Shown here piece by piece: positions 23,661 to 36,516 of a stretch of DNA of 64,000 nt. Under the pieces are notes generated by a model, which worked only from the letters and a program-made list of their open reading frames with translations, searched no databases and had not been told where the DNA came from. Positions within the stretch are counted from its first letter, which is position 1; every line of letters starts with the position of its first letter. The DNA lies in the NCBI GenBank assembly GCA_026413225.1, contig CM048591.1, positions 72,690,052 through 72,754,051 on the forward strand. Direction: 5' to 3'. Source of the stretch: Otis tarda (taxonomy: Eukaryota > Chordata > Aves > Otidiformes > Otididae). The position numbers and the translations under genes were made by a program.

Positions 23661-26600
23661 GCAAAGAGAAGTTTATCTGATCTGTAAGGCGCTCAGTGCT
23701 ACAAGCGTCTCACCTTCTGTCAGTGTTGATACCTGAGCTATCAAGCAGAACATCTCAACTGGTTCATGTGAGTTTAAGCTCATCTTTCCAGGGGACTACA
23801 TGTATCTAAATACTATAAGTTTATTTCTCTTTTGGACATGAGCAGGATTAGCAGTATAGAAGTCTGAGACTTTTAGGTGTCATCTACTCCTTGGGGGATC
23901 CTGTCCTTACCGTGTCACTGAGTTCCCTTTAAGGGTAAACAATACAGTCAGAACTGTGAAATGTTTTCATTGTATGATAACAGTGGACATCTGCATATAA
24001 GACAGAAGTTACAAAGATCAATTATGATTTACTGACGTTGGCTTTATTTCTACTGATAGCATAGATGTTTCACATCTGCTGTGTATTTATTTCCCATAAC
24101 ATATCTCTACTGGAAACAGTCGTCATGTCACTGGTGTTACTGGAGAGGGTTCTTCCAGTCCTTTCAGTCCTTCTCCTCCTGCACCTCTCTAAATCACAGC
24201 AATCTGTTCATTTTAGCAACAGAAAGAAGAATCATCTCAGTACAATTAACTTTCGTGACTGTTTTACTTTAAGAACGCTTATGACAAAGCCTGTAAGGAG
24301 AGTTACAAATGTGAATTCTGTCTCCAGATGCAGAAACTGAAGTTTCAGATTTTTTTGTTGCCCACTCTGACATTTGAGAATTCCCGTCATTCAGTGTTGA
24401 TATTCTCAGTTTCAGATCTAAGTGCCCATTCTGTGAAATTTTGCCTTCTGCCACCAAGCACCAGGAACTAAGCTGTCCCAAGGAAGAATGAGGTGGTGTT
24501 TTCACAGCTTCTCACAGGGCAAAGAGTGTCATTCTCACGAAATGGGCTGGCATTTTGTTAGTGAAAGCCTCCCAAGTGACTTTGAGAACCTCACACCAAA
24601 CAGTGAAAGTGCATGCCCAGCCTGACAAAGGAGCTGCAGTTGTTGAATGACCCATTTAATTGTCATCCACTTGTCCAGTGATGTAAAACAAGTCTCTGTG
24701 AATCACATCTTGGCTCTGGTGGAGCAGAGAATTTAATCGTGCTATAAATACTTTCCCGGGTGCATCTGTGGCAAATGATGCAAATGCTAATTCTTTAGCC
24801 TTCAGGCAGCTTAGAAGGGACTCATTTTGGCTTCTGGAGAAATACGAGCATTCCTGATTTTTCAGGGAAGATAAGCTGTTCTGCTAGTCAGGAATTGCCT
24901 TCAAAATCACCTGAGTACACAACGAAAACTGGAGTCAGAGCATTTAAAAATAACTTCTCCAAGTATGTCATTTGAAAAACATTAAATACCACAGTTTGGC
25001 TCTTCCCATCTCCCCGTTGCTGTTCAGCTTCATGCCCAGCACAGAGACCAGTCGCAGTGGCAGCTGGTGCCCCATGTGCTGATCAGTGACTTTTCCGCCC
25101 AACACAGATGGAGACGTAGCCGAGCCACCGCTGACGGTGTCTGAGGGGCGGCTGGCACTGCTGCCTGCAGAACACACCGTCCTTTCAGACCTTGTGCTCC
25201 TAGGGCCATGTGAGATGAATCCAGTCTCTGCTGCCTTGCACAGTCCCTTACACAAGCGCAGGAAAGTCAGGATGGGATGAACTGCTTCACAGTAATGGCT
25301 GTGAGTGCAAGAGCAGAGAGAACATGGACCATGCTTTTCCCAGACATTGCGCAGGGGGGATGCAGAGAGACAGGTGGAGCCGTACCCACCAACAGCCCCC
25401 AGCTGCAGTAAAAACGGGCGCTGAGCACTGAGCTGTGCTGCTCTGGGAGCCGCCGTTATTCCCAGTCCCTTTGCTGTTAGGAGGCCAGGCCTTTCCCTGA
25501 TATTTTAGATGCGTTTGATCCTGTTCTGTTACAGGAGGATGGACTGTAAATGATCTCCTGAGAGCCTCTTCCCTCAGAGGCACTGTAAGATCGTTCTCAT
25601 TATTGCCATGTGTAGCCTGACTGTGCTCTGGCTTGGTCTGCAAACTGTGTTATTTCAGGAGGGCATCTAATTTCATTTTAGACTAACAAAGGGAGACATT
25701 TACAAATTAACAATGATAATTACTTTTCTCCCCAGTCCTTTCTGCGGGGTTATAGGCTAAGATATTTCTGAGATTCTGTCTGCTACAGCAAACACAACAG
25801 AGCATCTTTACAAGTCAGCCATTTAAATTAACCCCAACGGGGCTCCCTGTGCCCTAAGTGACAGCAGAGTCACAAAGTGTGGCTCTGCACAAAATACAGT
25901 GAGCAGTTTTTCCATTAGAGAACATCAGAACATTGATTAAGCAGTTTCAGAGGATATCTTTGCGGCAGTGAAAGCCAAGATAAAAGCACGCTTTAGTCCT
26001 TTTTCAAGAGATATTTCCTCTCCTCTCACTCCTCTTTTCTTTGCTGCATTTATAGCCTGACAAGATGAAGTCTTCAATTTTTTACCCGTCTTGAAACAAG
26101 TTGTGTGTACACTCATCCATACTGCTTCACGACTTTGTCTCCATGCAAGGGCTGATCTAGTGATAAGAGAATGACTCTAAGCAGCCACCTTATCTGGGTG
26201 GCAACCAGCCACATCTTTGTTGATGTCTTCATGTGGAGCTGACATCCAGACCTACAGCATCTGTGCTTTTGCTCTGAAAACCTGTCCATGACGACACCCA
26301 CAAGAGAGAAGCGGCTCAGCCTCTCCTTCTGTGGCTTTGTCAGACTCGGATCCTGTTCCCTGGAGCTCTGCTCAGAGCAGAGCCTTGTGTCGGTGGTGGC
26401 ACAGGACCCTGGGGGTGCCATCTACAGCATGAGCTGCAGGTGTCCTTCTCCTGGGCTCCCACCTCCTGATGGCTCCTGTGGGACCCAGAACTGAGAGGTC
26501 ATTGGAGAGTTCTTCAGGGTCTGTTACAAGAGTTCCTTGCCCTTTGCACTTGCATTTCTTCACTTCTTTAGGCCTTTCCTCTACTGTATTCCATGTATTT

Positions 26601-27276
26601 TTTCCTCCCCACATTTCATAAATGGAAATGGACTTTTTTTTTTTGGCTTTGTTTTGTAGGTTTTTTTTTAAAAAAGGATAGCTCCCTCCTTTCATAGCAG
26701 AAGTGCATGCCAGGTCTACTCGTGCTTCATCAAAGCCAGAAAGGAATTAATTTCTTTTTTTTTTTTCTGCATTGACTTTTTTTTTTTTCTGCTAGATTTA
26801 TAATTCCCAGTTCTGATATCTGAGCAAGTTATCAAACAACTTAGCTTGAAAATACTGTCTGAAAGTATGTGACTTTGTAAAACAGAACAGGATTATATTC
26901 TCAGCCTCACTCACTGCTTTGCCAGCTGCCCACCATGTCAGGATTGGAGGCAGAGGTTTACTTACAGTAGTGCTGGGAAGATCCATATCTCTTGTGCAAA
27001 CAGTAGGGAAGATGTTGTCTTGGAAAACAGATATTTTTGTCACGTGATCACAGCTTGCTCATACAGCACATAGCTTCATCACAATTTCATTGGAGTAAAA
27101 GCTTCCTCTTTCATGTTTCTAGCTCAGCTGGCATAATGACCTGTTCCTACTTTTTATAGTTATTTGCAGTATTAGCACTAGGAACATACCACTACCATAA
27201 CTGTATCTCAATCCTAAGGGAACACGAAGCTCAGCAATGCCAATATTACAAAGGTGTGTGGGATGCACCATGGTTT
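23661..27276. other. Unannotated stretch, no gene recognised
   Basis: No transposon or known exon is seen. A GC-richer patch at about 25010-25480 gives overlapping open frames on both strands (95 to 118 codons) without domains. T-rich runs lie at about 26633-26675 and 26751-26792. Nothing here supports a functional annotation. Confidence 0.5.
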
Positions 27277-27976
27277 CTCATGGGAGTGATGGTGGACAAG
27301 AAGCTCAACATGAGCTGGCAATGCGCCCTTGCGGCCCAGAAGGCCAACCACATCCTGGGCTGCATCAAGAGGAGCGTGGCCAGCAGGTCAAGGGAGGTGA
27401 TTCTCCCCCTCTACTCTGCCCTGGTGAGACCCCACCTGGAGTACTGTGTCCAGTTCTGGAGCCCCCAACATAAGAAGGACATGGACCAGTTGGAGAAGGT
27501 CCAGAGGAGGGCCATGAAGATTACAAAAGGGCTGGAGCACCTTTCCTATGAGGACAGGCTGAGAGAGCTGGGGCTGTTCAGCCTGGAGAAGAGGAGGCTC
27601 CGGGGATACCTTATAGCGGTCTTCCAGTACCTCAAGGGGGCCTACAAGAAAGATGAGGAGAGGCTGTTCAGTAGGGCCTGTTGTGATAGGACTAGGGGTA
27701 ACGGTTTTAAAATAGAGGGAGGTTGATTTTGATTAGATATTAGGAAATTTTTTTTTTACACTGAGAGTTGTAGAACACTGGAACAGGTTGCCCAGAGAGG
27801 AGTTGGATGCCCCATCCCTGGAAATGTTCAAGGCCAGGTTGGATGAGGCTCTGAGCAACCTGATCTAGTTGGGGATGTCCCTGCTTCTTGCAGGGGATTT
27901 GGACCAGATGACCTTTGAAGGTCCCTTCGAAACCTAACCATTCTATGATTCTATGATTCCACAATTCTATGATTCT
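27277..27976 (+). mobile_element. CR1 LINE, 5'-truncated, broken ORF2 tail plus 3' UTR
   Basis: This copy covers the last ~430 coding bases of ORF2 and the full 3' UTR, ending in ATTCTATG-type repeats (27940-27976), some mutated (ATTCCACA). The coding part is open to 27726 and shows [39 protein letters not shown] and [20 protein letters not shown]. It stops at a TGA where intact copies continue with FRLDIR, so the last ~60 codons are lost. Upstream homology stops abruptly at about 27277, the usual 5' truncation of incomplete target-primed reverse transcription. No complete protein can be made from it. Confidence 0.95.
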
Positions 27977-29086
27977 AAATTCCTGCTGAATGAGATAAAC
28001 TTATACTTGTCTCTCTTTCACCAAGGATGCTTTCCTAGGCCTTTGATGAAGCTGAAATATTCCTTCAGCAAATTAGTTTAAAGGAATAGAAGTTTTCCAG
28101 TGGATGGAAAAAAAAATCTCTGTGGTAACTCAAAAACAGTCTTCATTGGTTTTGGTTATAGAAATATTCTGAAAGATTAACACTTGCCTTGCATCGCCTT
28201 GCGTCATGGCACAGGAGTACAAACTGGAGGTATCAGACTTCTCTTTGGCCTCTCTTCTCCTGCAAAGGGAGTCTGTGTGAAGCCATCAGTTATGTCACTG
28301 AAGTCTATTTCAGGTAGACAATTATACAAGATCAATGAAAAATTCAGTCCCTATTAAGCAAGATTGAATTTGAATTTGAACCCATAAAAATATTGTCCAT
28401 ATGGCTTTGAACCCAAACATAAGCTTACTAAAACTGTGTAACTGTGATGACATAGTCAGCAAAATGTGCAAGCATTTTAAATAAGTGAGTGTGTGAACTA
28501 AGACGTAACAGATTTTTGGAAGATCCCAAGGGATAGAAGTTGCACAATAAAGAACAACATAGCACAATGGACCACAAATAGGCAGGACATCCTACTAAAC
28601 ATAAAAAGAGAGTGATAAAACCCAAAACAAAATAAAAGTTACTGGGAGCAGATGAAATTCCTTTTGGGAGTGAAAGGGCCCAGGAGTGAAAGAGAGCAAG
28701 TAAAAGCAAGGCACGATAAGGCAGAGAGAAGTTGTCCTTCTCTCACCAAGGAGCTCCCGAGCCTGAACACCTCGACGGCTGTGACGTTGGCCTCCCAGCC
28801 CAGGCCACCGAGGAGCACGGCCAGCAGCACTTGCTGGCTTATGCCCCCACAGTCAGCTGAGGATAGATGCTGGAAGACTGGCAGTTGGGTTTGCGTAGAG
28901 AAAACAGTGAGAAGCTGTGGGCACAGACCATCAGCAATACGTGCATTGTTAACGAATGACTGCACTCTTGGTTTAGTGTTTGAAACGTGGCCTGATGCGT
29001 CTGCCATCTGAACACCCCCCTTGCTGCCACCTCCAGTCCCTGGACTGATGGACGTATGGGTATATGTGCTTACATACATACAACAC

Positions 29087-29100
29087 AGAGAGAGAGAGAG
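29087..29100. repeat. (AG)7 microsatellite
   Basis: Seven uninterrupted AG units next to a CATA-rich tract. Probably polymorphic in length. Confidence 0.9.
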
Positions 29101-32100
29101 TTATTCAGATAAGTAAGCTTACCTTAATAGTAGGGAGACAAAAAGGTTGATTATTTTATAGATACTCTGCAAAAAAAAAAAACCCCTGAGATTCACACTC
29201 TTTGCTTTATATTTCTACATTTTGTTAACAAAGTTGCACTTCATACTCTCCCATGAGGTTTTAAGTGGAAGTTTAATAGGCCATTTTTTTAATGTTTTAC
29301 TGAAAGTTTGAATGATTAAGCTTCATCAAAGGAGTAAATTAAATTGTGGCCTGGCAGCCAAATATCGTATATAGTCTTGAAAAAAGGAATTAAAATGTTG
29401 ATCTAAAGCCAAAAGGAAAAAAAAAGATAAACAAGGCTTTTGTTTGTTCATTTGTTTTTATTTCTTTGTTTTTCCGTTTTAATTGAATATATTTCTTCAA
29501 ACTGCTGATTTCAAAGCAGAAACTGCATTTCACATTTATATGAAAATGACCGGTTGTACTTTTTAGTTAAAGAGTAGCTACATACCTTCTAGAAAACTGC
29601 TACCTAATATTTGGCTTGAACAGACTGCAAAATACTACATGAAATTTGTGTGCACTGCCTGATTTTGTTTTAAGGGAAGGTTTTTTTTCATATAAGCATT
29701 TTAATTGACTCTCCCAAAGCTTTTAAAACAACAGCATTTGTCCTTCATGAGACTTACGTATCTCTTGTGAATTTATTATAAAAGCAGAACTTGAAATTAC
29801 AGAAATTTTCAAATAATGATACTTTAAAATAGTGATAAAATCCATAGATTAAACTCTGATAGTGCGTAAGGAAGCTGAACTTGTGCTAGTGGCTGTGTAC
29901 ACAGTTTTGGGTAAATATGGATTCATTGGTGGCTGTTGATTAGAGAAACATTGTATTGGAAGATGGGAGGAAATGAATTGTCGACAACTCCGAATTTCAT
30001 TTTTCATCCCACTACAACTTTTTCTCCTGTTACTAGTGGGAAGGTAATGTGGGGGGAAGAGACCTTCACTCCTGCTGCCTACTGTTACCCACTTGGCTGA
30101 GCCATCAAACTCCAGTGAGCTGTGTGTTGTTAAAATTAGATGCTGGAAAGCAACAGCAGCATTTCCTCCTCAGGGTGGCAATAACCGAGGTGTTTCTGCA
30201 GGGTGGCTCAGCTCTCTGTGGGCTGGCACCATCTTCAGGGAGGGCCTCTTTCTGCCCCTCTCCTGCAGAAGGAGCCAGTGGCCGGCGGCGAGAGCCTTGG
30301 TTCACCTGCCACATTGAGACGCCCAAAGGCGTGTAGAATTAACCTGTGTCCCCAGAACTGTCCAACACAAACACTGGGGGCTGGTCAGGAGCCAAACCAA
30401 GATCTCCTGATGGGCTCAAGCAAAAGGGATTTGTGTGACGCTCCTCCGCGGCGCTGGCTTTGCAGCAAGGATTGCACGTCAAGGTCATCACCTGGAGATT
30501 ATGGAATTAGATGTTGGTGTTTGGGACATAGAGTTTGCCTTATTTTTCTCAGTGATGAAGCCATAGCATCTGGAAAGCAGGCAATTTAACTGATTTATGG
30601 TCCCTCTAACTCTTTGTGGTGCAGTTCTTTTCTCAGAATACAAATTGAAAGCAAAATTCTCTGTTCTATTTTCTTCTGTCTGACGGTGAATACTTAGTTC
30701 TGTTTTGTTGGGTTTTTTTGTTCTGCTTGTTTCTTTTGAGAAAGTAATAAGTGAAATACTGTGCCAGCTGCTGAAATCTCTCAATCTCTCATATCTCAAA
30801 GGCCCCTCTCATGCACATCACTGTAAGTAAACAGTTAAAATCCATGGTGTGAAATCAGTACAAAGAGTCCGAGAGTCAAACTCAATAAAGCAAAAGCAAT
30901 TTATATGGCATGATAACATGGCCTGTGTTTTTGCCTTCCAAGAGAAAGTTAGTCTGTTTTCTGAGTCCTTGCCAGCTCCTGGAGAGTTTTTATGCATAAG
31001 ATCAATACCAGGGAGAGAAACAATTATTTTCTCCTGGTGGGTGTTTCCTGATGTATATATGGCAGCTATGGGAGATCATGAGGTGACAAAGGCTCCTTCA
31101 GCTTCCCCATGAATTGTAGCATTCTTGGATTTGCAGCTTCCAGCAGTAGATTTCTAGCCTTTAAGTTTGCTTCTGTGATTTTAATCTTCTTCTTGTCTTT
31201 TCTTAATATCCTTGCCTGCCAGAGTTATCCTTTTATATAGTATACAGACTAAAAATTGATTTAATATTTCCCTCTTACCTTTTTTTTTTAGGTACCACTA
31301 AATTTGCTGATTCCTACACTTAAAAAAAAAATGTTAATGAGAGGACAAATTAACAATTCTTTAAAAATTTTATTTTCAAATTTATTCTGGATCTGAAGTT
31401 ATTTTTTCTCTGATGTTGTTCACTGAGTCAGTCTCTTGTTACATACTGGTCAGTTTGCTTTATTCATTTGCTCTGATGTGCATTTTTCACTCTTTATATT
31501 CTACTACATGTTTAAGGATCTGACTGACAGTTCGTTCTAATGTGATACTAGTGTTGTATTACTTTCAAGCTTCTTAATGCATTCAAAACACTGTAGAAGC
31601 AAGGGATTTTCATATTCCAAATGATATCATTAGGTGGACTGACATCTGTGTTTTGGTAGAGCTCTTTTGCATTAAAACACAAAGAAAAGTTAAATGCATT
31701 TACCTCAAAGAATAGCGTTAAATATCTAACAATGTTTTATTTATTGTCATTGATCTTTTGCAGCACCAGATCCTAAAAAGGCTTTCACTACATCTTCTAC
31801 ACTCAAGTTTTTCCAAGACTCAGAAAACATGCTAATTAGGTGTATGTAAATCTTTCAATATTTGAAAAAGTTAAGACAAAAAAAAAAAAAAGACCAGACC
31901 AGTAAAGTGGATTCAGAATGAAATTGACTTTTACAATTCTCTGTCTTATAAATGATGATGAAGAGGACCAGAACTTTCATTTCATTCTCAGGTACAAATT
32001 GAATATCTTCCATTTCGGTTTAAATAATGTATACTATATGACTTGCAAAAATAATGTTTTTCTCATCTCTACCTTTCATTCTGTCATGAATTTCTGCTTG

Positions 32101-32212
32101 CTTTCTTGCTTCTTTGAATCAGCTTGCAGGAAGTTTAATGCCATAGTCTGAATTCAGAGTGAATTAGCATCAACTCTAACTCTACAAAAGCATGATAACC
32201 TTTAGCCTCCGA

Positions 32213-32217
32213 TTGTC
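32213..32217. repeat. Target-site duplication, left copy (TTGTC)
   Basis: Identical to 33354-33358 on the other side of the LTR. Confidence 0.88.
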
Positions 32218-33353
32218 TGTCGTAGTTCAGCCCCGATCGGGACCAGACTACACAGTCTCTCTCTCGCTCCCCCCACCCTCCGAGAGAATAGGAGGAGATG
32301 ATATAGGAAAAAACGGCTCAAGGTTTGAGATAAGGACAGGGAGAGAATCCTTAAAGTTACCGTTACGGGCAAAACAGACTCCACTTGGGGAAAACTATTC
32401 ATTTATTTCTAAAATTAGCAGGAGAATGAGACAGGGAACAATATAACCTCCGCCCACCCCTCCCTCTTCCCGGGCTTAACATTATCTCTACTACCTTCCC
32501 CTCCAGAGCGGCATGGAGGGGGGAAAGGGAATGGGGGTCGCGGTCAGTTCATCACGCGTTGTTTTATGCCGCTGTGTCATCGTCGGGGGAAGAACTCCTC
32601 GTATTCCTCCTCTGCTCCAGCGTGGGGTCCCTCCCACAGGCCACAGTCCTTCGTGAAACTGCTCCGACGTGGGTCATCTCTTCCACAGGGTGCAGTCCCT
32701 CTAGAACAGCTGTCCCAGCAGGCCCTCCACGGGCCACAGCCTCCTTCAGGCATCCACCTGCTCCGGTGTGGGGTCCTCCACGGGCTGCAGGTGGATCTCT
32801 GCCCCTCCGTGGACCTCCATGGACTGCAGGTGGACAACCCGCTCCACCATGGTCTTCACCACGAGTTGCAGAGGAATCTTGGCCAGGAGCCGCATTACTC
32901 CTCCCCCTCCTTCTTCACTGACGTTGGCGTCTGCAGCCGTTCCTTACAACAGGCTGGCAGACGCCTCTCAGGATCCTTTTTACATCTCGTTCACTTCTCA
33001 TCTCCTCTCCGCTCCTTGCAGCCAGGCTGGGCCAAGTTGGGCCCAGTCGGCTGCCCGGCGGGAGGCCAGAGGGTGAGGCCTGCAAGGCCCATGAGGCTCG
33101 CGCCCCCCCCTCTCTGCCCCCCGCTCAGCTGCTTCACATCTCTCCTTCCTTTTTTTTTTCTGTTTTCCCCTTCTTAAATACGTTATCGCAGAGGCGTTAT
33201 CACGGAACATTCTGCTACCAATTGGCTCGGCCTTGGCCAGCAGCGGGTCTGCCCTAGGCCCAGCCGAGTCCACTGAACAAAGGGGAGCGACTTCTAGCAG
33301 TTTCCTACAGAAGCTACCACCTTAGGCCCCCCCTCACTAACAAAACCAGAACA
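32218..33353 (-). mobile_element. Full-length solo LTR, ERVL-type, long GC-rich family
   Basis: This 1136-bp element lies on the minus strand. On the plus strand it begins TGTCGTAGTTCAGCC and ends CAAAACCAGAACA, flanked by a perfect 5-bp duplication TTGTC (32213-32217 and 33354-33358). Five-base duplications fit ERVL-type integration. Read on the minus strand it has a GTGAGGGGGGGCC 5' end, a TTTAAGAAGGGG promoter-like segment near 33170, a ~300-bp CpG-rich degenerate repeat (about 32600-32930), a G-quadruplex-forming tract and an AATAAA signal (32402-32407). It is the same family as 53592-54748, and 50977-51286 is a deletion derivative. No retroviral genes adjoin it. Long plus-strand frames inside it (203, 120 and 102 codons) are discussed as a finding and are not annotated as genes. 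Confidence 0.93.
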
Positions 33354-33358
33354 TTGTC
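33354..33358. repeat. Target-site duplication, right copy (TTGTC)
   Basis: Identical to 32213-32217, immediately after the terminal ACA. Confidence 0.88.
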
Positions 33359-36300
33359 CCATTTGAAAATGATTATTTAGTCATGAATCATAAAGCAAAG
33401 AAAAAATTTGGAAGCAAATCTGCTTAATGTTATTGGTATTAGCATTTTCCATGATACAAAGATCTTACACAAATTTATTTCAAATACGCAAACTGAGTTC
33501 TTTTTTTCCAAATAAGTCAATTTGAAGATTCTCATTGGTGTCTGTTTGTATCAAATATGACGTTACTGCTGAAGTTTTGAATGCATTTCCTTTGTTCCTT
33601 GGTATTTCTTGCAAACTTTTAGATATTGGTCTACCCAGCCAGAAAACATCAACAAGAACAAGAAAAACAAAAAAAAAATACCCAGCCCATGAATGTGGCA
33701 CTTAGGGAAGCTCATCTGCTATGGAAACTGATAATACAATAGATGATCCCTTATTCTCTTGTTTTCTCTGCAATAGGACGAACTAGGAAGTAGAGTGCAG
33801 CTACGGTTATGTAGCATTTTGTGCAATGTTTGTTATTAAAGAGATTTACATTTTATAACACAAGACAATGTATTTTCTCTGTAATTATTTTTAAACTGCA
33901 GTCAGAATTCTAGTACATCTACTAAGACTTTGTGTTGTTTAACCGTTGCTTAGTGAATGATATTGCTGACTGCTTTAGCATCGTTTCCAACCAGTCCATT
34001 TTACTGCAGCAATTTAATCTTATATACTTGATAATTTTGATCTGTGCTGCATTGCCAGCCTCTTTAGCTTGCAAAAATCAAGAACTTTTGAAGGCTTAGG
34101 CAAACCAGTGGGGAGCAGAGGAACTGAGAGTAATGTTGGAGGGCATGACATGTAAAATAAATATTTATCATTGTCAGACAGTCCTGAAAGCACTTTACAG
34201 TGCAGATCAAGTGTTCATGATCTTCAGCTGTCATTCAAACTGAAGATGCACATGTTTATTCGGAGAGATGGGAAGAGGTAATGTGCAGTGGTACCATGAT
34301 GCATTGCTATTTTCAAAGATGTCTGTGGAAGAAGTCTAAAGATGGACAGATATGTAATATTTAACTGAAAGAAATTAAAGCCAAATATCCACAGATTATA
34401 GAAAAGTAGAATCCTAGAGCCTGCTAGGTTTTACTTTTTTTTTTTGCTCTTTTCCTTTTGATATTATATCCCTTTGACAAGTTTAGATTTCTGTTACTTA
34501 CATGACTTTTAAACTGGGATATTGTTTGGTCCTATTAAGTGACCTGGATTGACATTAGATTGAGACATAAGTAAGTACACTTCCTCTTGTGGGTGGACTA
34601 CACAACAGAAGATTCACAAAATGGACTCTTCTGGGTTTTTTAACAAAGACTCCATCCAGTTGTCAACAAGAGCTGGGCTGACATAGAAGGTAGTTCAGAA
34701 GAGAGATCTAATTTAACTGCTTTTCATCATGCCCCAGAGAAGATTGTCTCTTTGACCACAGAGAGCCTAGAGAGCAGGACCTCCCTGGACTAAAGTAAGG
34801 CACTATGAATGCTCAACCCATCATCTTCCTGTCCTGAAAAACTGCAGTAGTATAAGTGCAATATTATTACATCACACATCCACTGACCAGAGCAGATCTG
34901 TCTGCTGCACTGAAGATGTCGGAGCCCCAAACATCACTCAGTAGCTTGAAATGTGAGTCCCACTGTTTGTCTTTTAGGTAGAAAGATCATTTTGGTTCCA
35001 CAGGTAGAGACTAGAAGTTAAACACCCTTGGCTGCGTATTGAAAATTGATCCTTAGCAGATGTCTCCGTTGTAATGTCCTTTCCCTTTGAGGCTTTCCCC
35101 ACAGCCTGTCTTTGGTTTGGATTTGGAAGACATTTATGCTCTACTGTATCCCTTTTGTCAATGGCAGCAGCTGTGTTCAGACATCTGCCTTTTTCCTTGT
35201 TATCATGTGCTACATTTCCCATTGTTGCTTTTTCTTTTCTGTTGAAGAGACAGCACATTCCTCCCATTCCTCCAGTGAGATTCATATATCTGAACTCTTA
35301 ATGTACTTTCCAAAGTGCTAAGTATTTTATAATATCATCTACTAATTTCACAAGGTCTTTCTCATCCTCACTGGACTGCAAGGAGATTTCAGTAGTAAAG
35401 CTAATAGCTTATCTGTAGTTGGCAGCAACTTGATCCTTTTGATAAATTGGGACTTTTTTCCTCGGAAAGTGTAGCTGCCATCCTTGTTCTCACTGCATGG
35501 CTAGAAACATGAGGCACTGAATGTCACAACCTGGCCAATATTTTTTTGCCTACTAAGACATTTACAGAAGATGCCTGGACTGCAGAGTGGCTGAATGACA
35601 TCCCATGGCCCAAGGCTGGGCCATTTTAATGAGCTGTAGATTTGTTACACTAGTGCAGTGCACCAGAAGCAGTAGTTCTCAGTGCTAACATGAATCACAC
35701 GGCCTTCACCTTGCACTCATAAATTCCTTGAAAAATTTTTACTACAAGTGTATCTTGGTAAAAGAAAACATATTATATATTTTCCAGCAAAGAAAATCAA
35801 ACAAATAAAGTAATGAAGCAAAGAACATTTCTCTCTGAAAATGTTTGGAGTAGCACTGAGTAAGAGAACAATAAAAGTGCTTCGGGAAGCTTTAGGTATT
35901 GGTAAAGGGAATGTTTGTCCCTAGATGATATTGCAGTCTGCAGCTCTGGAACTAAAGCACAGTGAATAACAACAGTACAGCCCGACAGTGCCATGAGTCT
36001 ACGGCGCAAACATTTTTCCTGGAAAGATTAGATGTCTTCTTGATGTTTTGTTTTGGTCTCACGGCTATAGCAGTGGTTTACAAAGGTTAACAAAATCCCA
36101 GAATCAATGCAAATGGAGGAAAATAAAGCCTGCAAATAAAGTATCTGAGTATTTGTCAGGTGATAAGTTGCAGCAAATACAGAAATCCCAAACTTGCTGC
36201 TGTGCATGCTGAAACTCCTACCATGTGCTAAGCAAAAGCAGTGTCAGATGCCTGGTGCTCCTTGAAGCTTGTACACCTTTTTAAATATAAAACTCTCTGC

Positions 36301-36437
36301 CATCTGAGATTATCAAAGCTATTTGTTTCTAGGAAAATATTGGTTGTGTGAAGGTGTTCTCTAGCGTCTGGTTTGCTCTGCAAACTCTCTGTGGAGACAA
36401 AGCAAAACAGAGGAGAAAGGAAGATCAAAAAGGGACT
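33359..36437. other. Unannotated AT-rich stretch, no gene recognised
   Basis: No transposon or exon is recognised. The longest frames are about 100 codons (34974-35285 minus; 35074-35301 plus), overlap each other on opposite strands, and match nothing known to me. Confidence 0.55.
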
Positions 36438-36480
36438 AGATGGACTAGATGACCATTGTAGGTCCCCTCCAACTGAAATT
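36438..36480 (+). mobile_element. CR1 LINE 3' remnant, about 40 bp
   Basis: The segment TGGACTAGATGACC...GGTCCCCTCCAACT matches the CR1 3' UTR (compare TTGGACTAGATGACCTTTGA in the copy ending at 42763). The ATTCTATG tail is not preserved; a TTTC/CTTTG simple repeat begins where it should be. Confidence 0.75.
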
Positions 36481-36516
36481 TCTTTCTTTTCTTTTGCTTT
36501 GCTTTGCTTTGCTTTT
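36481..36516. repeat. (CTTTG)n / TTTC-rich microsatellite
   Basis: About four units of CTTTG are preceded by TTTC-type units. It directly follows the CR1 remnant and may have expanded from its tail. Confidence 0.85.

Larger units (their letters stand above)
27977..32217. other. Unannotated stretch with a GA microsatellite, no gene recognised
   Basis: This is mostly AT-rich. (AG)7 lies at 29087-29100. GC-richer patches at 28640-29040 and 30050-30540 give chance frames up to 146 codons on both strands. The region 30848-31110 has some LTR-like features on the minus strand (TATAAA-like sequence, possible CA end) but no duplication, so it is not annotated as an element. A-runs occur at about 29170 and 31877. 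Confidence 0.5.

Noticed and set aside
23143..23664. 173-codon minus-strand frame
   Set aside because: It coincides almost exactly with the LTR-like element and runs antisense to it. No domain was recognised.
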